A stretch of 49,716 nt of DNA, taken from positions 1 through 49,716 of the forward strand of contig CALPNT020000003.1 in the NCBI GenBank assembly GCA_943325005.2, written 5' to 3'. Of this stretch, positions 26,197 through 35,374 are shown one piece after another. Each line of letters opens with the position of its first letter. Within the stretch, counting starts at the first letter, position 1. The notes beneath the pieces are model-generated. The model did not search any database. It was not told where the DNA came from and was given only the letters and a program-made list of their open reading frames with translations. Position numbers and translations under genes: made by a program. The stretch is from Bifidobacterium breve (GTDB lineage Bacteria; Cyanobacteriota; Cyanobacteriia; PCC-6307; Cyanobiaceae).

Positions 26197-27270
26197 ATGG
26201 CGCTCGTCCCGCTTCGGCTGCTGCTTGACCACGCCGCCGAGAACGGCTACGGCATTCCGGCCTTCAACGTCAACAACCTGGAGCAGGTGCAGGCCATCAT
26301 GGAGGCGGCCGCCGAGACGGACAGCCCCGTCATCCTGCAGGCCTCCCGCGGTGCCCGCCAATACGCCGGCGAAAGCTTCCTGCGCCACCTGATCCTGGCG
26401 GCGGTGGAAACCTATCCCGACATTCCGGTGGTGATGCACCAGGATCACGGCAACAGCCCCGCCACCTGCTATGGCGCCGCTGCCAACGGCTTCACCTCCG
26501 TGATGATGGACGGCTCGCTCGAAGCCGATGCCAAGACCCCGGCCAGCTACGACTACAACGTGGCTGTCACCAAGGAAGTGGTGGACGTGGCCCATGCCAT
26601 CGGCGTGAGCGTTGAGGGTGAGCTGGGTTGCCTTGGTTCCCTGGAAACCGGCCAGGGCGAAGCGGAAGACGGCCACGGCTTTGAGGGCACCCTCGACCAC
26701 TCTCAGCTGCTCACCGACCCGGCCGAGGCGGCTGATTTCGTCGCCAAAACCAAGGTCGACGCCCTGGCGATCGCCATCGGCACCAGCCACGGCGCCTACA
26801 AGTTCACCCGCAAGCCCACCGGTGAAGTGCTGGCGATCAGCCGCATCGCCGAGATCCACAAAGCCATCCCCAACACCCACCTGGTGATGCATGGCTCCAG
26901 CTCCGTTCCCCAGGAATGGCTGGACATGATCAACAAGTTCGGCGGAGCCATCCCCGAAACCTATGGCGTGCCGGTCGAGGAGATCCAGGAAGGCATCCGC
27001 AACGGCGTGCGCAAGGTCAACATCGACACCGACAACCGCCTGGCCTTCACCGCCGCGGTGCGGGAAGCGGCCTTCAAGGATCCTGCCAACTTCGATCCCC
27101 GCCACTTCAACAAGCCGGCCCGCCAGTACATGAAGCAGGTCTGTCTGGATCGTTACCAGCAGTTCTGGTGTGCCGGCAACGCCAGCAAGATCAAACAGCG
27201 CGATATCAACTACTACGCCGCCCTCTATGCCAAGGGCGCCCTTGATCCCAAGGCTGCTGTTGCTGTCTGA
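26197..27270 (+). CDS. fba: Class II fructose-bisphosphate aldolase (Calvin cycle type)
   Basis: 357 residues from ATG 26197. Zinc and catalytic sites are visible: [10 protein letters not shown] (catalytic Asp and a zinc His), [27 protein letters not shown] (zinc His), [13 protein letters not shown] (zinc His) and the phosphate-binding [13 protein letters not shown]. This is the long cyanobacterial CbbA-type aldolase that forms fructose-1,6-bisphosphate and sedoheptulose-1,7-bisphosphate. It has its own promoter region and terminator, fitting strong single-gene expression. Confidence 0.96.
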   Translation: MALVPLRLLLDHAAENGYGIPAFNVNNLEQVQAIMEAAAETDSPVILQASRGARQYAGESFLRHLILAAVETYPDIPVVMHQDHGNSPATCYGAAANGFTSVMMDGSLEADAKTPASYDYNVAVTKEVVDVAHAIGVSVEGELGCLGSLETGQGEAEDGHGFEGTLDHSQLLTDPAEAADFVAKTKVDALAIAIGTSHGAYKFTRKPTGEVLAISRIAEIHKAIPNTHLVMHGSSSVPQEWLDMINKFGGAIPETYGVPVEEIQEGIRNGVRKVNIDTDNRLAFTAAVREAAFKDPANFDPRHFNKPARQYMKQVCLDRYQQFWCAGNASKIKQRDINYYAALYAKGALDPKAAVAV

Positions 27271-27291
27271 GCAGCGTCATGGCGACGCTTC

Positions 27292-27318
27292 AGGGGCTCC
27301 CACAAGGGGCCCCTTTTT
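27292..27318 (+). terminator. Terminator of the aldolase gene
   Basis: AGGGGCTCC (27292-27300) pairs with GGGGCCCCT (27306-27314) over nine positions with one G-U pair and a 5-nt loop, followed by four further T. Confidence 0.9.
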
Positions 27319-27397
27319 GATGTCTTGCCGCCAGCACAGGTGGGCCATGACCTTGTTCCAGCTCGACCCACAGCTACATGGGCCGCAGTGCAGGGAA

Positions 27398-30295
27398 TCA
27401 GGGCAACACCGCCGGCATCGGCAGGTCCGCCGCCAGCCGAGCCGGGTTCAGCGCTCCGTTGTTGCGGTCCGAGGTCTGGGGTGAAGCGTTCGAAACCAAT
27501 CTGGCCAGGGCCTGGCGCAGGTCCTTTTCCATCACGAAGCGGCGGCCATCGGTCACTACCACGCGCACGAGGGTGGGCAGATCGTTGTTGCGCGACTGCA
27601 GGTAAATCGGCTCCACATACAGCAGCCCCTCGCCCACCGGCAGCACCAGCATGTTGCCGCGAAACAGCTTGGAGCCGAGTCGATTCCATAGGCCGAACTG
27701 GAAGCTGATCGTGGGATCCTGATCCACCAGGGCTGAAATCTGCTGCGGGCCCAGCAGCAGCCGTTGCTGCGGGAAGCGCACCAAGCGCAGTTCGCCGTAA
27801 TTGGGCGGGTCGTTGCGGGCCGCCAACCAGCCCACCAGGTTGGTGCGCCGCAGCGGTGTGAATGGCAGCAGCAGCACAAACTCGGGATCGCGTTGCCCCG
27901 GCAGCTGCAGGGTCACGTGGTAAGGCCGTACCTGCACATTGGCGTTGCCATAGATCTCGTAGGGAATTGCCCAGACATCGTCACCGTTGTAGAAGGTGCG
28001 CACATCGGTCACGTGGTAGCGCAGCAACCGTTCGGTCTGGATATCGAACTGGCTCTGGGGCACACGGATGTGACGCAGCAGAGCCCCCGGCATCGCTGAA
28101 AGCGGTTGAAACAGCTCCGGAAAGGCTCGGCGCCAGGTGGCCAGCAACGGATCACTGGGATCATTCACATACAGCCACAGGCGCCCGTCATGGGCATCCA
28201 CCACCGCCTTGACCGGGTTTCGGAAGTAGCGCAGCCCGGCGGGATTGGGATCGCTGTAGGGATAGGAGCGGCTTTTGGTGAAGCCATCGAGCAGCCAGTA
28301 CTGATGCTGCTCGCTGCGATAGCCGGGCGCCACACCCACCCGGGCGGTGACCAGATAGGGCTCACTCTCGAAACTCAGAAACGGCGCCAGGGTCTGCAGC
28401 CGTTGATTCACCTGGCGGCGCAGCAGCAGGCGGGAGGAGGGAGTGAACGAACCGGTGAACAGCAGCCGCGGCTCATTGAGGTAAATCGCCGCACTCAGGC
28501 GCTGCCAGGGCGTTTCCAGGGGAACACCGCGGCGGCCGTCGTAGTGGGTGTAGACATTGATTTCGCCATCGGGGTAGGCGAACTCCTGCACCTTGGTCGG
28601 GGCGATCGCATAGGGGGCGGGCCCCGAGGCGAAATAGAGGCTGGGCCGGCCCACCGGTAAGGCGGCGCGGGCATCAAGATCGCTGATTCCCAGTTCGGGG
28701 ATGCCCTGCACCTTGCCGCTGCGGCCCAGGTCCTTCACCAGAAACAGGGGCAGCCCATCGGGGCCGGCCGCATTCACTGGCGACACCGTGAAGCCATGAC
28801 CATGGGTGAACACCAGGTGGCGATTCAGCCAGGTGCGCGATTGCAATGGCAGGGCCGAGCTGTCGAGCTCCCGGGCCGCGATCAGCACCTGCTGGCTGAA
28901 GGTGCCGGCGCCACTGCGGGCCTGCAGTGGATACCGATCCACCGCCGCCGAGGAAAAGGTGTAGTAGAGGCGCAGCTGTTGCAGCTGGCGATTGGCCGCC
29001 AGCAAGGGCAGGCTGTCCCAGAGGCGGATGTTGTCGAGCGTGCCGCGCGAGGCCTTGAGATCCGCGGCTGTGATGGTCTGGCGGGGTTCCAGCGCAATGG
29101 CCTTGACCCGCTCAAGACCGAAGGCTCGCCGGGTGGCTTTGATGCTGCGGGCCAGATAGGGTCCCTCGATGGCCAGCTCCCGCGGCTGCACCAGGATGCG
29201 CTGCACCAGTGGCGCCAGCAGCAGCTCGGTGATCGGCACCAGCAGCGTGGTACCAGCCAGTGGAATCAGGGCGCCACGCCGCAACCAGCCGCGCGGCAGC
29301 GGCACCAGCAGGCCCACGGCGGTGAGCAACAGCAACAGGGCCAGCAATAGGCGCAGGGGCAGGCGCACATGCAGATCGACAAAGCCGGCACCGGAGGCGA
29401 CACCACTGCCCTCCACTAACAGGTCGAAGGGAGCCAGGGTCGAGCTGATCGCCGCCACGATCGCCAGCACGGCCAGCTGGGGTTGAAGCACCCTCTGCTG
29501 CTCGCGGCTGAGGCCGACAAAGCGCAGATCCGAGAGGCTGCTGCCTTCACTGAGGGTGATCAGCAGACAGGCGGCCAACCCCACCAGCACCTGGGCAAAC
29601 AGCACGCTCAACACCAGGCGCAGCGCCGGCAGCTGCAACACCGTGAACGACAGATCCAGGCCCGTCAGCGGGTCACCCTCACCAAAAGGCACCGCCAGCA
29701 GGGCCGGTAACCAGAGGCTCCAGCCCCGGGCCACGGCGGTGGCGGCCCCCGCCAGGGCCGCCGCCAGGGTGATGCGCAGGGTTGTCAGGGGAGCCAGCAG
29801 CAGCGGCAGCACCAGCAGCGCCGCCAGGCTCAAGGGCAGCAGCGGCGGCAGATCCCGCAGCAGCGAAAATCCAGTGATCACCTGGCCGCTGAACGGGGCC
29901 TCAATCAGGTCATGGGCCTGAACCAGGACGTAACTCAGACCGACGCTGAGCAGCATCAGCAAAGCCAGCAGAGCAACCAGCAGCTGCCGCGGTCCCAACC
30001 TCAGCAACGGCAGGGTCGAGAGACGCTTGCGACCGGCCTCAGCGCGCAGGCGCCAGCAGCGTTGCAACTGCTGCAGCTGCAACAGGGAGCCGGGGCCGAA
30101 CACCAGGACAAAGGCCAGCAGCTGAAGAACCCAGCGCCGCAACAGCACGGCCTGAACATTGAACTGACCGAACCACTGCCATTCCACAGCCAGGCGGGCG
30201 GCGCCGATCAGCGCCAGGACCAGCAGGACCGGCAGCAGCAACACCAGCAGCAGGAGAAGGCGCCGGCGCGGCGGAAAGGAGGGGACAGCAGGCAC
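27398..30295 (-). CDS. UPF0182 family large membrane protein
   Basis: 965 residues from a GTG at 30295. About seven hydrophobic helices occupy the first 340 residues, starting with RLLLLLVLLLPVLLVLALIG. A large soluble part follows, presumably outside the cytoplasm, with family blocks NIRLWDSLPLLAANRQLQQL, RTWLNRHLVFTHGHGFTVSP and TRVGVAPGYRSEQH-like text. The length and layout fit the UPF0182 (COG1615) family of actinobacteria and cyanobacteria, whose role is not established. It is convergent with the aldolase gene and divergent from thrC. Confidence 0.9.
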   Translation of the reverse strand: MPAVPSFPPRRRLLLLLVLLLPVLLVLALIGAARLAVEWQWFGQFNVQAVLLRRWVLQLLAFVLVFGPGSLLQLQQLQRCWRLRAEAGRKRLSTLPLLRLGPRQLLVALLALLMLLSVGLSYVLVQAHDLIEAPFSGQVITGFSLLRDLPPLLPLSLAALLVLPLLLAPLTTLRITLAAALAGAATAVARGWSLWLPALLAVPFGEGDPLTGLDLSFTVLQLPALRLVLSVLFAQVLVGLAACLLITLSEGSSLSDLRFVGLSREQQRVLQPQLAVLAIVAAISSTLAPFDLLVEGSGVASGAGFVDLHVRLPLRLLLALLLLLTAVGLLVPLPRGWLRRGALIPLAGTTLLVPITELLLAPLVQRILVQPRELAIEGPYLARSIKATRRAFGLERVKAIALEPRQTITAADLKASRGTLDNIRLWDSLPLLAANRQLQQLRLYYTFSSAAVDRYPLQARSGAGTFSQQVLIAARELDSSALPLQSRTWLNRHLVFTHGHGFTVSPVNAAGPDGLPLFLVKDLGRSGKVQGIPELGISDLDARAALPVGRPSLYFASGPAPYAIAPTKVQEFAYPDGEINVYTHYDGRRGVPLETPWQRLSAAIYLNEPRLLFTGSFTPSSRLLLRRQVNQRLQTLAPFLSFESEPYLVTARVGVAPGYRSEQHQYWLLDGFTKSRSYPYSDPNPAGLRYFRNPVKAVVDAHDGRLWLYVNDPSDPLLATWRRAFPELFQPLSAMPGALLRHIRVPQSQFDIQTERLLRYHVTDVRTFYNGDDVWAIPYEIYGNANVQVRPYHVTLQLPGQRDPEFVLLLPFTPLRRTNLVGWLAARNDPPNYGELRLVRFPQQRLLLGPQQISALVDQDPTISFQFGLWNRLGSKLFRGNMLVLPVGEGLLYVEPIYLQSRNNDLPTLVRVVVTDGRRFVMEKDLRQALARLVSNASPQTSDRNNGALNPARLAADLPMPAVLP

Positions 30296-30359
30296 AGGCT
30301 GAGGCTAGACAGGCCGCCGCCAACGACAAGGACCATAAAAACCGACTCATTGGGTCGGG

Positions 30360-30365
30360 TATAAG
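30360..30365 (+). promoter_or_regulatory. Possible -10 box TATAAG before thrC
   Basis: TATAAG lies 40 bp upstream of the thrC ATG. Just before it, CCGAC and GTCGG form a small inverted repeat (30342-30358) that could be an operator. A -35 box is not clear. Confidence 0.35.
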
Positions 30366-30404
30366 TGGTCATCCTGTTCGGCGCTGGTAATCTGCGTGGC
30401 AACC

Positions 30405-31688
30405 ATGGTTGGTTCCGTGACTGCCACCCTGTCCCGCTCCACTTTCACGGGCCTGCGCTGCAAGGAGTGCGGCCAGGGCTATGAGGCCACAGCCCGTCAC
30501 GTCTGCGAGGACGTCTGTTTCGGTCCGCTGGAGGTTGTCTACGACTATGAGGCGATCCGCGCCCGGGTCAGCCGGGCCACGATCGAAGCCGGCCCGATCT
30601 CGATCTGGCGCTATCGCGAGTTCCTGCCGATCGAGGGTGATCCGATCGATGTCGGCACCGGTTTCACGCCGCTGCTGCGTGCCAATCGGCTGGCGAAGCG
30701 CCTCGGACTCAAGGAACTCCACATCAAGAACGACGGCGTCAATATGCCGACGCTCTCCTTCAAGGATCGGGTGGTGTCGGTGGCTCTCACCCGCGCCCGC
30801 GAACTGGGTTTCACCACGGTGAGCTGTGCCTCCACCGGCAATCTGGCCAACTCCACCGCGGCCATCGCCGCCCATGCCGGACTGGAGTGCTGCGTGTTCA
30901 TCCCCAGCGATCTAGAGCTGGGCAAGGTGCTCGGCACCCTGGTGTACAACCCCACGCTGATGGCGGTGAAGGGCAACTACGACCAGGTGAATCGCCTGTG
31001 CTCGGAAGTGGCCAACACCCATGGCTGGGGCTTCGTCAACATTAACCTTCGCCCTTATTACTCTGAGGGTTCCAAGACCCTCGGCTATGAGGTGATCGAA
31101 CAGCTGGGCTGGCGCTTGCCCGATCACATCGTCGCCCCCCTGGCCTCCGGCTCCCTGTTCACCAAGATCCGCAAGGGCTTCGACGAATTCATCAAGGTGG
31201 GCCTGGTGGAGGAGAAGCCCGTGCGGTTCAGCGGCGCCCAGGCCGAAGGTTGCATGCCGATTGCCCAGGCCTTCGCTGAGGGTCGCGACTTCATCATCCC
31301 GGTCAAGCCGAACACCATCGCCAAATCGATCGCCATCGGCAATCCGGCCGACGGCCCCTACGCGATCGACATCGCCAATCGCAGCGGCGGCACGATCAGC
31401 GCCGTCAGCGACCAGGAGATCATCGAAGGCATCAAGCTGCTGGCGGAAACGGAGGGCATCTTCACTGAAACAGCCGGCGGCACTACGATTGCGGTGCTCA
31501 AGAAGCTGGTGGAACAGGGCAAGATCGATCCCAATGAAACCACCGTGGCCTACATCACCGGCAATGGCCTCAAAACCACCGAAGCGATCGCCACATCGAT
31601 CGGTGAACCGTTCCTGATCGAGGCCCAGCTCGACAGCTTCAACGCCGCCTGGGAGCGGGCCCAGGTCCTGCACCGCCCCAGCGCGTAG
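30405..31688 (+). CDS. thrC: Threonine synthase
   Basis: 427 residues from ATG 30405; an in-frame GTG at 30396 would add three. An N-terminal zinc-ribbon-like region (LRCKECGQGYEATARHVCED) precedes the PLP domain. The PLP Lys is in MPTLSFKDRVVSVA, the phosphate-binding loop is CASTGNLANSTAA, and the tail reads ETAGGTTIAVLKKL and AYITGNGLKTTEA. The enzyme converts O-phosphohomoserine to threonine. It is followed after 102 bp by a ThiS/MoaD-like gene, a pairing seen in many bacteria. Confidence 0.95.
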   Translation: MVGSVTATLSRSTFTGLRCKECGQGYEATARHVCEDVCFGPLEVVYDYEAIRARVSRATIEAGPISIWRYREFLPIEGDPIDVGTGFTPLLRANRLAKRLGLKELHIKNDGVNMPTLSFKDRVVSVALTRARELGFTTVSCASTGNLANSTAAIAAHAGLECCVFIPSDLELGKVLGTLVYNPTLMAVKGNYDQVNRLCSEVANTHGWGFVNINLRPYYSEGSKTLGYEVIEQLGWRLPDHIVAPLASGSLFTKIRKGFDEFIKVGLVEEKPVRFSGAQAEGCMPIAQAFAEGRDFIIPVKPNTIAKSIAIGNPADGPYAIDIANRSGGTISAVSDQEIIEGIKLLAETEGIFTETAGGTTIAVLKKLVEQGKIDPNETTVAYITGNGLKTTEAIATSIGEPFLIEAQLDSFNAAWERAQVLHRPSA

Positions 31689-31696
31689 AGCGCTGG
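31678..31696 (+). terminator. Hairpin straddling the thrC stop codon
   Basis: CCAGCGC (31678-31684) and GCGCTGG (31690-31696) form a perfect 7-bp stem; the 5-nt loop contains the TAG stop (31686-31688). No T-run follows. Confidence 0.45.
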
Positions 31697-31790
31697 CTGA
31701 GCTCTGGCCCTGGCCCTTGACCGCTGCCACCACCGCCGGCCACGGGCTCCCGTGATCGCATGTCATTCCTTACCCGCCCCCAACGCCCCC

Positions 31791-32066
31791 ATGGCCGTCC
31801 AGGTTCTGATCCCCACGCCCCTGCAGAAGTTCACGAGCAACGAAGCCAGTGTCAGCCTTGAGGCCAGCAGCGTTGATGGCCTGTTGCAGGCCCTTGAAGG
31901 GCGCTTTCCGGGCATCCTCGGTCGTCTCTGCGATGAAAACGGCAAGCTGCGCCGCTTCCTCAACGTCTATGTCAACAGCGAAGACATTCGCTTTCTCGAC
32001 AACCAGAGCACAACCCTGGCCGATGGCGATGAGGTCAGCATCGTGCCGGCGGTGGCTGGCGGCTGA
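31791..32066 (+). CDS. ThiS/MoaD-family small sulfur carrier protein
   Basis: 91 residues from ATG 31791. A ubiquitin-like beta-grasp fold is indicated by [48 protein letters not shown] and [13 protein letters not shown]. The C-terminal GlyGly is the site of adenylation and thiocarboxylation in this family. Its place next to thrC, rather than with mo or thi genes, resembles CysO-type carriers that feed a thiocarboxylate route to cysteine or related amino acids, but no CysM or Mec-type gene is in the window. Function therefore inferred. Confidence 0.85.
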   Translation: MAVQVLIPTPLQKFTSNEASVSLEASSVDGLLQALEGRFPGILGRLCDENGKLRRFLNVYVNSEDIRFLDNQSTTLADGDEVSIVPAVAGG

Positions 32067-32181
32067 GTAGCCCGCCCTCCTGTATCAGCGATCACGAACG
32101 CAGGCTTCAGCAACCCTGATGCTGGTCACACCCATGATCACTCCGGATCCCATAGGTTCGGTCCATGCAAGGGAGAGAACG

Positions 32182-33150
32182 ATGAACCAGAGTTCAATCC
32201 AATCGCTCACCGGGTACGACCTCTGGCAGGCCGGCATTCAACTGTTCGATTACCGCCAAGCGGCCAATCCGATCCGGGCCGGCCTCACCGAACCGATCCC
32301 CCTGCACCAGTGGAGCCCAGAGCTTCATGCCAGTGGGCCAACGGCGATCCTGCCCCTTGATCTCAGCGAACAGCTGGGCTGCCCCGGTCCCGCCACCAGT
32401 CCAGCGCTGGCGGCCCATTTCCTACGTCTGCTGGCAGGCGAGGGCATCAAGCCCAGCGCCAACGCCACCAGCTCTCTATTTTACGTACTGAGCGGCTCCG
32501 GCCAGCTGCTGCGACCCGCCATCCCTGGTGATTCAGCCCTGGAACTGTCCTGGTCCAGTGGCGATCTCTTTGTGCTGCCAGCGGGCCCTGATCCGCTGCT
32601 CCAGGCCAAGACGGAGAGCATCCTCTACTGGGTTCACGACGGGCCCCTCCTGACCTATCTGGGGGTCGACGCCAATCAGCCGCGCTTCCAGGCCAGCCAC
32701 TACCCCAGTGAACGACTGGAGGCCGAACTGCAGAACCTGCTCGCCGATCCCAGCTCCGCCCGCAGCAACAGGCTCAGTATTTTGCTGGCTCATGAGGATC
32801 TGTCGGCCAGTCGCACCGTCACCCATACCCTCTGGGCCATGCTTGGCCTCGTGCCCGATGGGGCGAGCCAGCCGCCCCATCGGCATCAATCGGTCGCCCT
32901 CGATCTGATCGTGGACTGTGATCCCGGCTGTTACACCCTGGTCGGCAAGGAGCTCGATTCGGACGGTCGGATCCGTGATGCCGAACGCATCGACTGGCAA
33001 GCCGGCGGCGCCTTCATCACACCGCCGGGCCTCTGGCATGGTCATGTCAATGAAAGCGGTCGCATGGCGAGGCTGCTTCCCATCCAGGACGCCGGACTGC
33101 ACACCTATCTCAGAAGCCTGGACATCCGCTTCTCAGGAAGCAATGTCTGA
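32182..33150 (+). CDS. Bicupin protein, gentisate dioxygenase-like
   Basis: 322 residues from ATG 32182, preceded by GGGAGAG at a good spacing. Two cupin barrels are suggested: the first around SSLFYVLSGSGQLLRP and GDLFVLPAGPDPLL (about 95-140), the second around SQPPHRHQSVALDLIVDCD and GGAFITPPGLWHGHVNES (about 230-300). The second retains the HRH and downstream H metal ligands; the first lacks the usual His residues. It resembles aromatic-ring dioxygenases of the gentisate family in layout. The substrate is unknown and no aromatic catabolism genes are nearby. Confidence 0.7.
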   Translation: MNQSSIQSLTGYDLWQAGIQLFDYRQAANPIRAGLTEPIPLHQWSPELHASGPTAILPLDLSEQLGCPGPATSPALAAHFLRLLAGEGIKPSANATSSLFYVLSGSGQLLRPAIPGDSALELSWSSGDLFVLPAGPDPLLQAKTESILYWVHDGPLLTYLGVDANQPRFQASHYPSERLEAELQNLLADPSSARSNRLSILLAHEDLSASRTVTHTLWAMLGLVPDGASQPPHRHQSVALDLIVDCDPGCYTLVGKELDSDGRIRDAERIDWQAGGAFITPPGLWHGHVNESGRMARLLPIQDAGLHTYLRSLDIRFSGSNV

Positions 33151-33155
33151 GCCCT

Positions 33156-33197
33156 TGATCAACAGAGCAAACCGTTGGGCTGCTCTGAGGCTGATCA
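33156..33197. terminator. Bidirectional hairpin between the bicupin and ftsH genes
   Basis: CAGAGCA (33163-33169) and TGCTCTG (33181-33187) form a perfect 7-bp stem with an 11-nt loop. TGATCA copies at 33156-33161 and 33192-33197 can extend it. It sits between two convergent genes, which fits a shared terminator. Confidence 0.55.
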
Positions 33198-33201
33198 GCG
33201 C

Positions 33202-35112
33202 TCAGGCCTCGCCGATCGAAACCGCCAGACGGCTGGCTGCCAGCGGCTGACGCGCTTCCCCGGTGACAGCAATCTCAGGATGGCTGCTCTCCCATACCGT
33301 CACGGACTGGCGGAAACTGTCGCCATCGATGGTTTCCTCCGCAATCAGACGATCCACCAGCACATCCATCAGTTCGCGTCGCGGAGCCAGCATCGCCACG
33401 GCCCGTTCGAGGGCTCCGCAGGCAAGCTCGCGCACTTGCCGGTCGATGCGGTTGCCGGTGTTGAGCGAGTAGTGGGGCTGGGCGCGGATCCAGTCGCGGC
33501 CAAGAAACACCTCGCCTTCATCGCTTTCGAGGGCCACCGGTCCCAGCGCTGAAAAGCCGTAGCGAGTCACCATCTCACGGCCGATGCGGCTCACCATCTG
33601 CAGGTCACTGGCCGCCCCTTGGGTAACTTCGCTGGGACCGAAAACGACGATTTCGGCAGCACGGCCGCCCAGCACCACCACCAACTTGGCTATCAGGTAA
33701 GCGCGGCTGATCAAGCCGGAATCCAGGATGTCCTCATCAGGCATGGTGCGGGCGAAACCGCCGACACCGCCAGCTCTGGGAAGCAGCGTCACCTTGTCGA
33801 GCTTGTCGGCATGGGCCACCAGGGTGGTCAGCAGGGCATGGCCCACCTCGTGGTAAGCGATCAGGCGCTTCTTGGCACTGTCCTGAAGCGGGGCCGCGGT
33901 GAGGCCCATGGTGATCCGCTCGAGTGCATGGCCGAGACAATCGTCGTCGATGCAGCTCTGCTGGCGCCGGGCGGTGAGGATCGCTGCTTCGTTGATCAGG
34001 TTGGAAAGGTCGGCACCCGAGAAGCCAGGCGTGCGGGCAGCCCAATCCGCCAGCGACACCGACGGATCAAGCGGACGGGTGCGGGCATGGACCGACAGAA
34101 TCTCCTCACGCCCCTTGCGATCGGGTAGATCAACAGTGATGCGCCGGTCGAAACGGCCCGGGCGCAACAGCGCCGAATCGAGCACATCGGCCCGGTTGGT
34201 GGCCGCCAGCAGGATTACACCGGAATTATCCTCAAAACCGTCCATCTCGGTCAACAACTGGTTAAGAGTCTGCTCCCGTTCATCATTGCCGCCACCGATG
34301 CCGGCACCGCGTTGCCGACCCACCGCATCGATCTCGTCGATGAAAATGATGCAAGGGGCTTTGGCCTTGGCCTTGCGGAATAAATCCCGCACCCGACTGG
34401 CGCCCACGCCGACAAACATTTCGACGAACTCGGAGGCCGCCATCGAAAAGAAGGGGACCCCCGCTTCGCCGGCAATCGCTCGGGCCAGCAAGGTTTTGCC
34501 AGTGCCAGGAGGGCCCACCAGCAGCACTCCCTTGGGAATCTTGGCGCCAACGGCCGTGAAACGCTCCGGCGTCTTCAGGAAGGTGACAACCTCCTGCAAT
34601 TCCTCCTTGGCTTCCTTGATGCCAGCCACGTCCTCGAAGCGAACGGGGATAGATCCTTCCGCCTGCAACTTCGGCTGACTGCGGCCGAAGCCCATCGCCT
34701 TGTTCGCCACTTGGCCCGACCGGCGCACGATCAGGGTCAGACCGACGAGCAGCAATACCAGCAGCAGGCCATTGCTGACCAAGCTGGCTGTGGCATCTTC
34801 ACCGCGCTCGTCCCGCACGGTCAAAGGCACCCGGGCCTGTTCAGCGGTGCGCAACAGCAACTGATTGTCGCTGAACACGGGCACCTGAACCCGTTGCCCA
34901 TCCTTGAAAACAACGCTCACCAACCGTTGGCGTGGCGCCAGCTCCAGCGACTGCACACGTCCCTTGCCCAGATCCTGCAGTAACTGGCTGTAGGAAGGCG
35001 TGACGCCACTGAAGCCGCCGAAGCTGAAAGGCCCACTGGTTTCCAGCCCGGGTTTCTGGCTGGACGTGGCAGGGGTGGCTAGGGCGAAAGTGGAGCTGCT
35101 GGTCACTGGCAT
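33202..35112 (-). CDS. ftsH: FtsH-family ATP-dependent zinc metalloprotease
   Basis: 636 residues from ATG 35112. AAA motifs are complete: [20 protein letters not shown] (Walker A), [16 protein letters not shown] (Walker B), the SRH-type RPGRFDRR, and the pore FVEMFVG. The protease has HEVGH. One membrane helix is plain ([19 protein letters not shown], about 138-156) after a soluble domain [20 protein letters not shown]. The first helix usual in FtsH is not evident: the N-terminus is Ser/Thr/Pro-rich. Cyanobacterial FtsH complexes degrade damaged D1 and regulate iron and stress factors. Divergent from rpmF. Confidence 0.93.
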   Translation of the reverse strand: MPVTSSSTFALATPATSSQKPGLETSGPFSFGGFSGVTPSYSQLLQDLGKGRVQSLELAPRQRLVSVVFKDGQRVQVPVFSDNQLLLRTAEQARVPLTVRDERGEDATASLVSNGLLLVLLLVGLTLIVRRSGQVANKAMGFGRSQPKLQAEGSIPVRFEDVAGIKEAKEELQEVVTFLKTPERFTAVGAKIPKGVLLVGPPGTGKTLLARAIAGEAGVPFFSMAASEFVEMFVGVGASRVRDLFRKAKAKAPCIIFIDEIDAVGRQRGAGIGGGNDEREQTLNQLLTEMDGFEDNSGVILLAATNRADVLDSALLRPGRFDRRITVDLPDRKGREEILSVHARTRPLDPSVSLADWAARTPGFSGADLSNLINEAAILTARRQQSCIDDDCLGHALERITMGLTAAPLQDSAKKRLIAYHEVGHALLTTLVAHADKLDKVTLLPRAGGVGGFARTMPDEDILDSGLISRAYLIAKLVVVLGGRAAEIVVFGPSEVTQGAASDLQMVSRIGREMVTRYGFSALGPVALESDEGEVFLGRDWIRAQPHYSLNTGNRIDRQVRELACGALERAVAMLAPRRELMDVLVDRLIAEETIDGDSFRQSVTVWESSHPEIAVTGEARQPLAASRLAVSIGEA

Positions 35113-35127
35113 ACGTGTCAGAGGGCA

Positions 35128-35133
35128 ACTGTA
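35128..35133 (-). promoter_or_regulatory. Possible ftsH -10 box
   Basis: On the minus strand TACAGT lies 15 bp upstream of the ftsH ATG, in an 82-bp divergent gap. A plus-strand TTGACG at 35139-35144 is a candidate -35 for rpmF. Confidence 0.25.
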
Positions 35134-35194
35134 GCGATTTGACGAAAGGTCAGGTGGCAGCGGAAGATCGTGGTTTGGATTCCGAGCGTTAGAG

Positions 35195-35374
35195 ATGGCT
35201 GTACCCAAGAAGAAAACCTCCAAGGGCAAGCGCAATCAGCGTCACGCCCATTGGAAGGCCAAGGCCGGCGTCGCCGCCCAGAAGGCGATGTCGATCGGCA
35301 AGGCCGTCCTCAGTGGACGCGCTCAGGGCTTCGTCTATCCGATCAGTGAGGAGGACACGGACAGCGAGTCCTGA
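35195..35374 (+). CDS. rpmF: 50S ribosomal protein L32
   Basis: 59 residues from ATG 35195. The sequence starts [20 protein letters not shown], the typical bL32 N-terminus, and continues through [15 protein letters not shown] to an acidic tail (SEEDTDSES). The four zinc Cys present in many bacterial L32 proteins are absent, as in other cyanobacterial and plastid L32. Its last 40 bp overlap the end of the convergent glycerate kinase frame. Confidence 0.97.
   Translation: MAVPKKKTSKGKRNQRHAHWKAKAGVAAQKAMSIGKAVLSGRAQGFVYPISEEDTDSES

Noticed and set aside
33202-35112. FtsH zinc motif HEVGH instead of HEAGH
   Set aside because: HEVGH is normal in cyanobacterial FtsH proteins and keeps all metal ligands.
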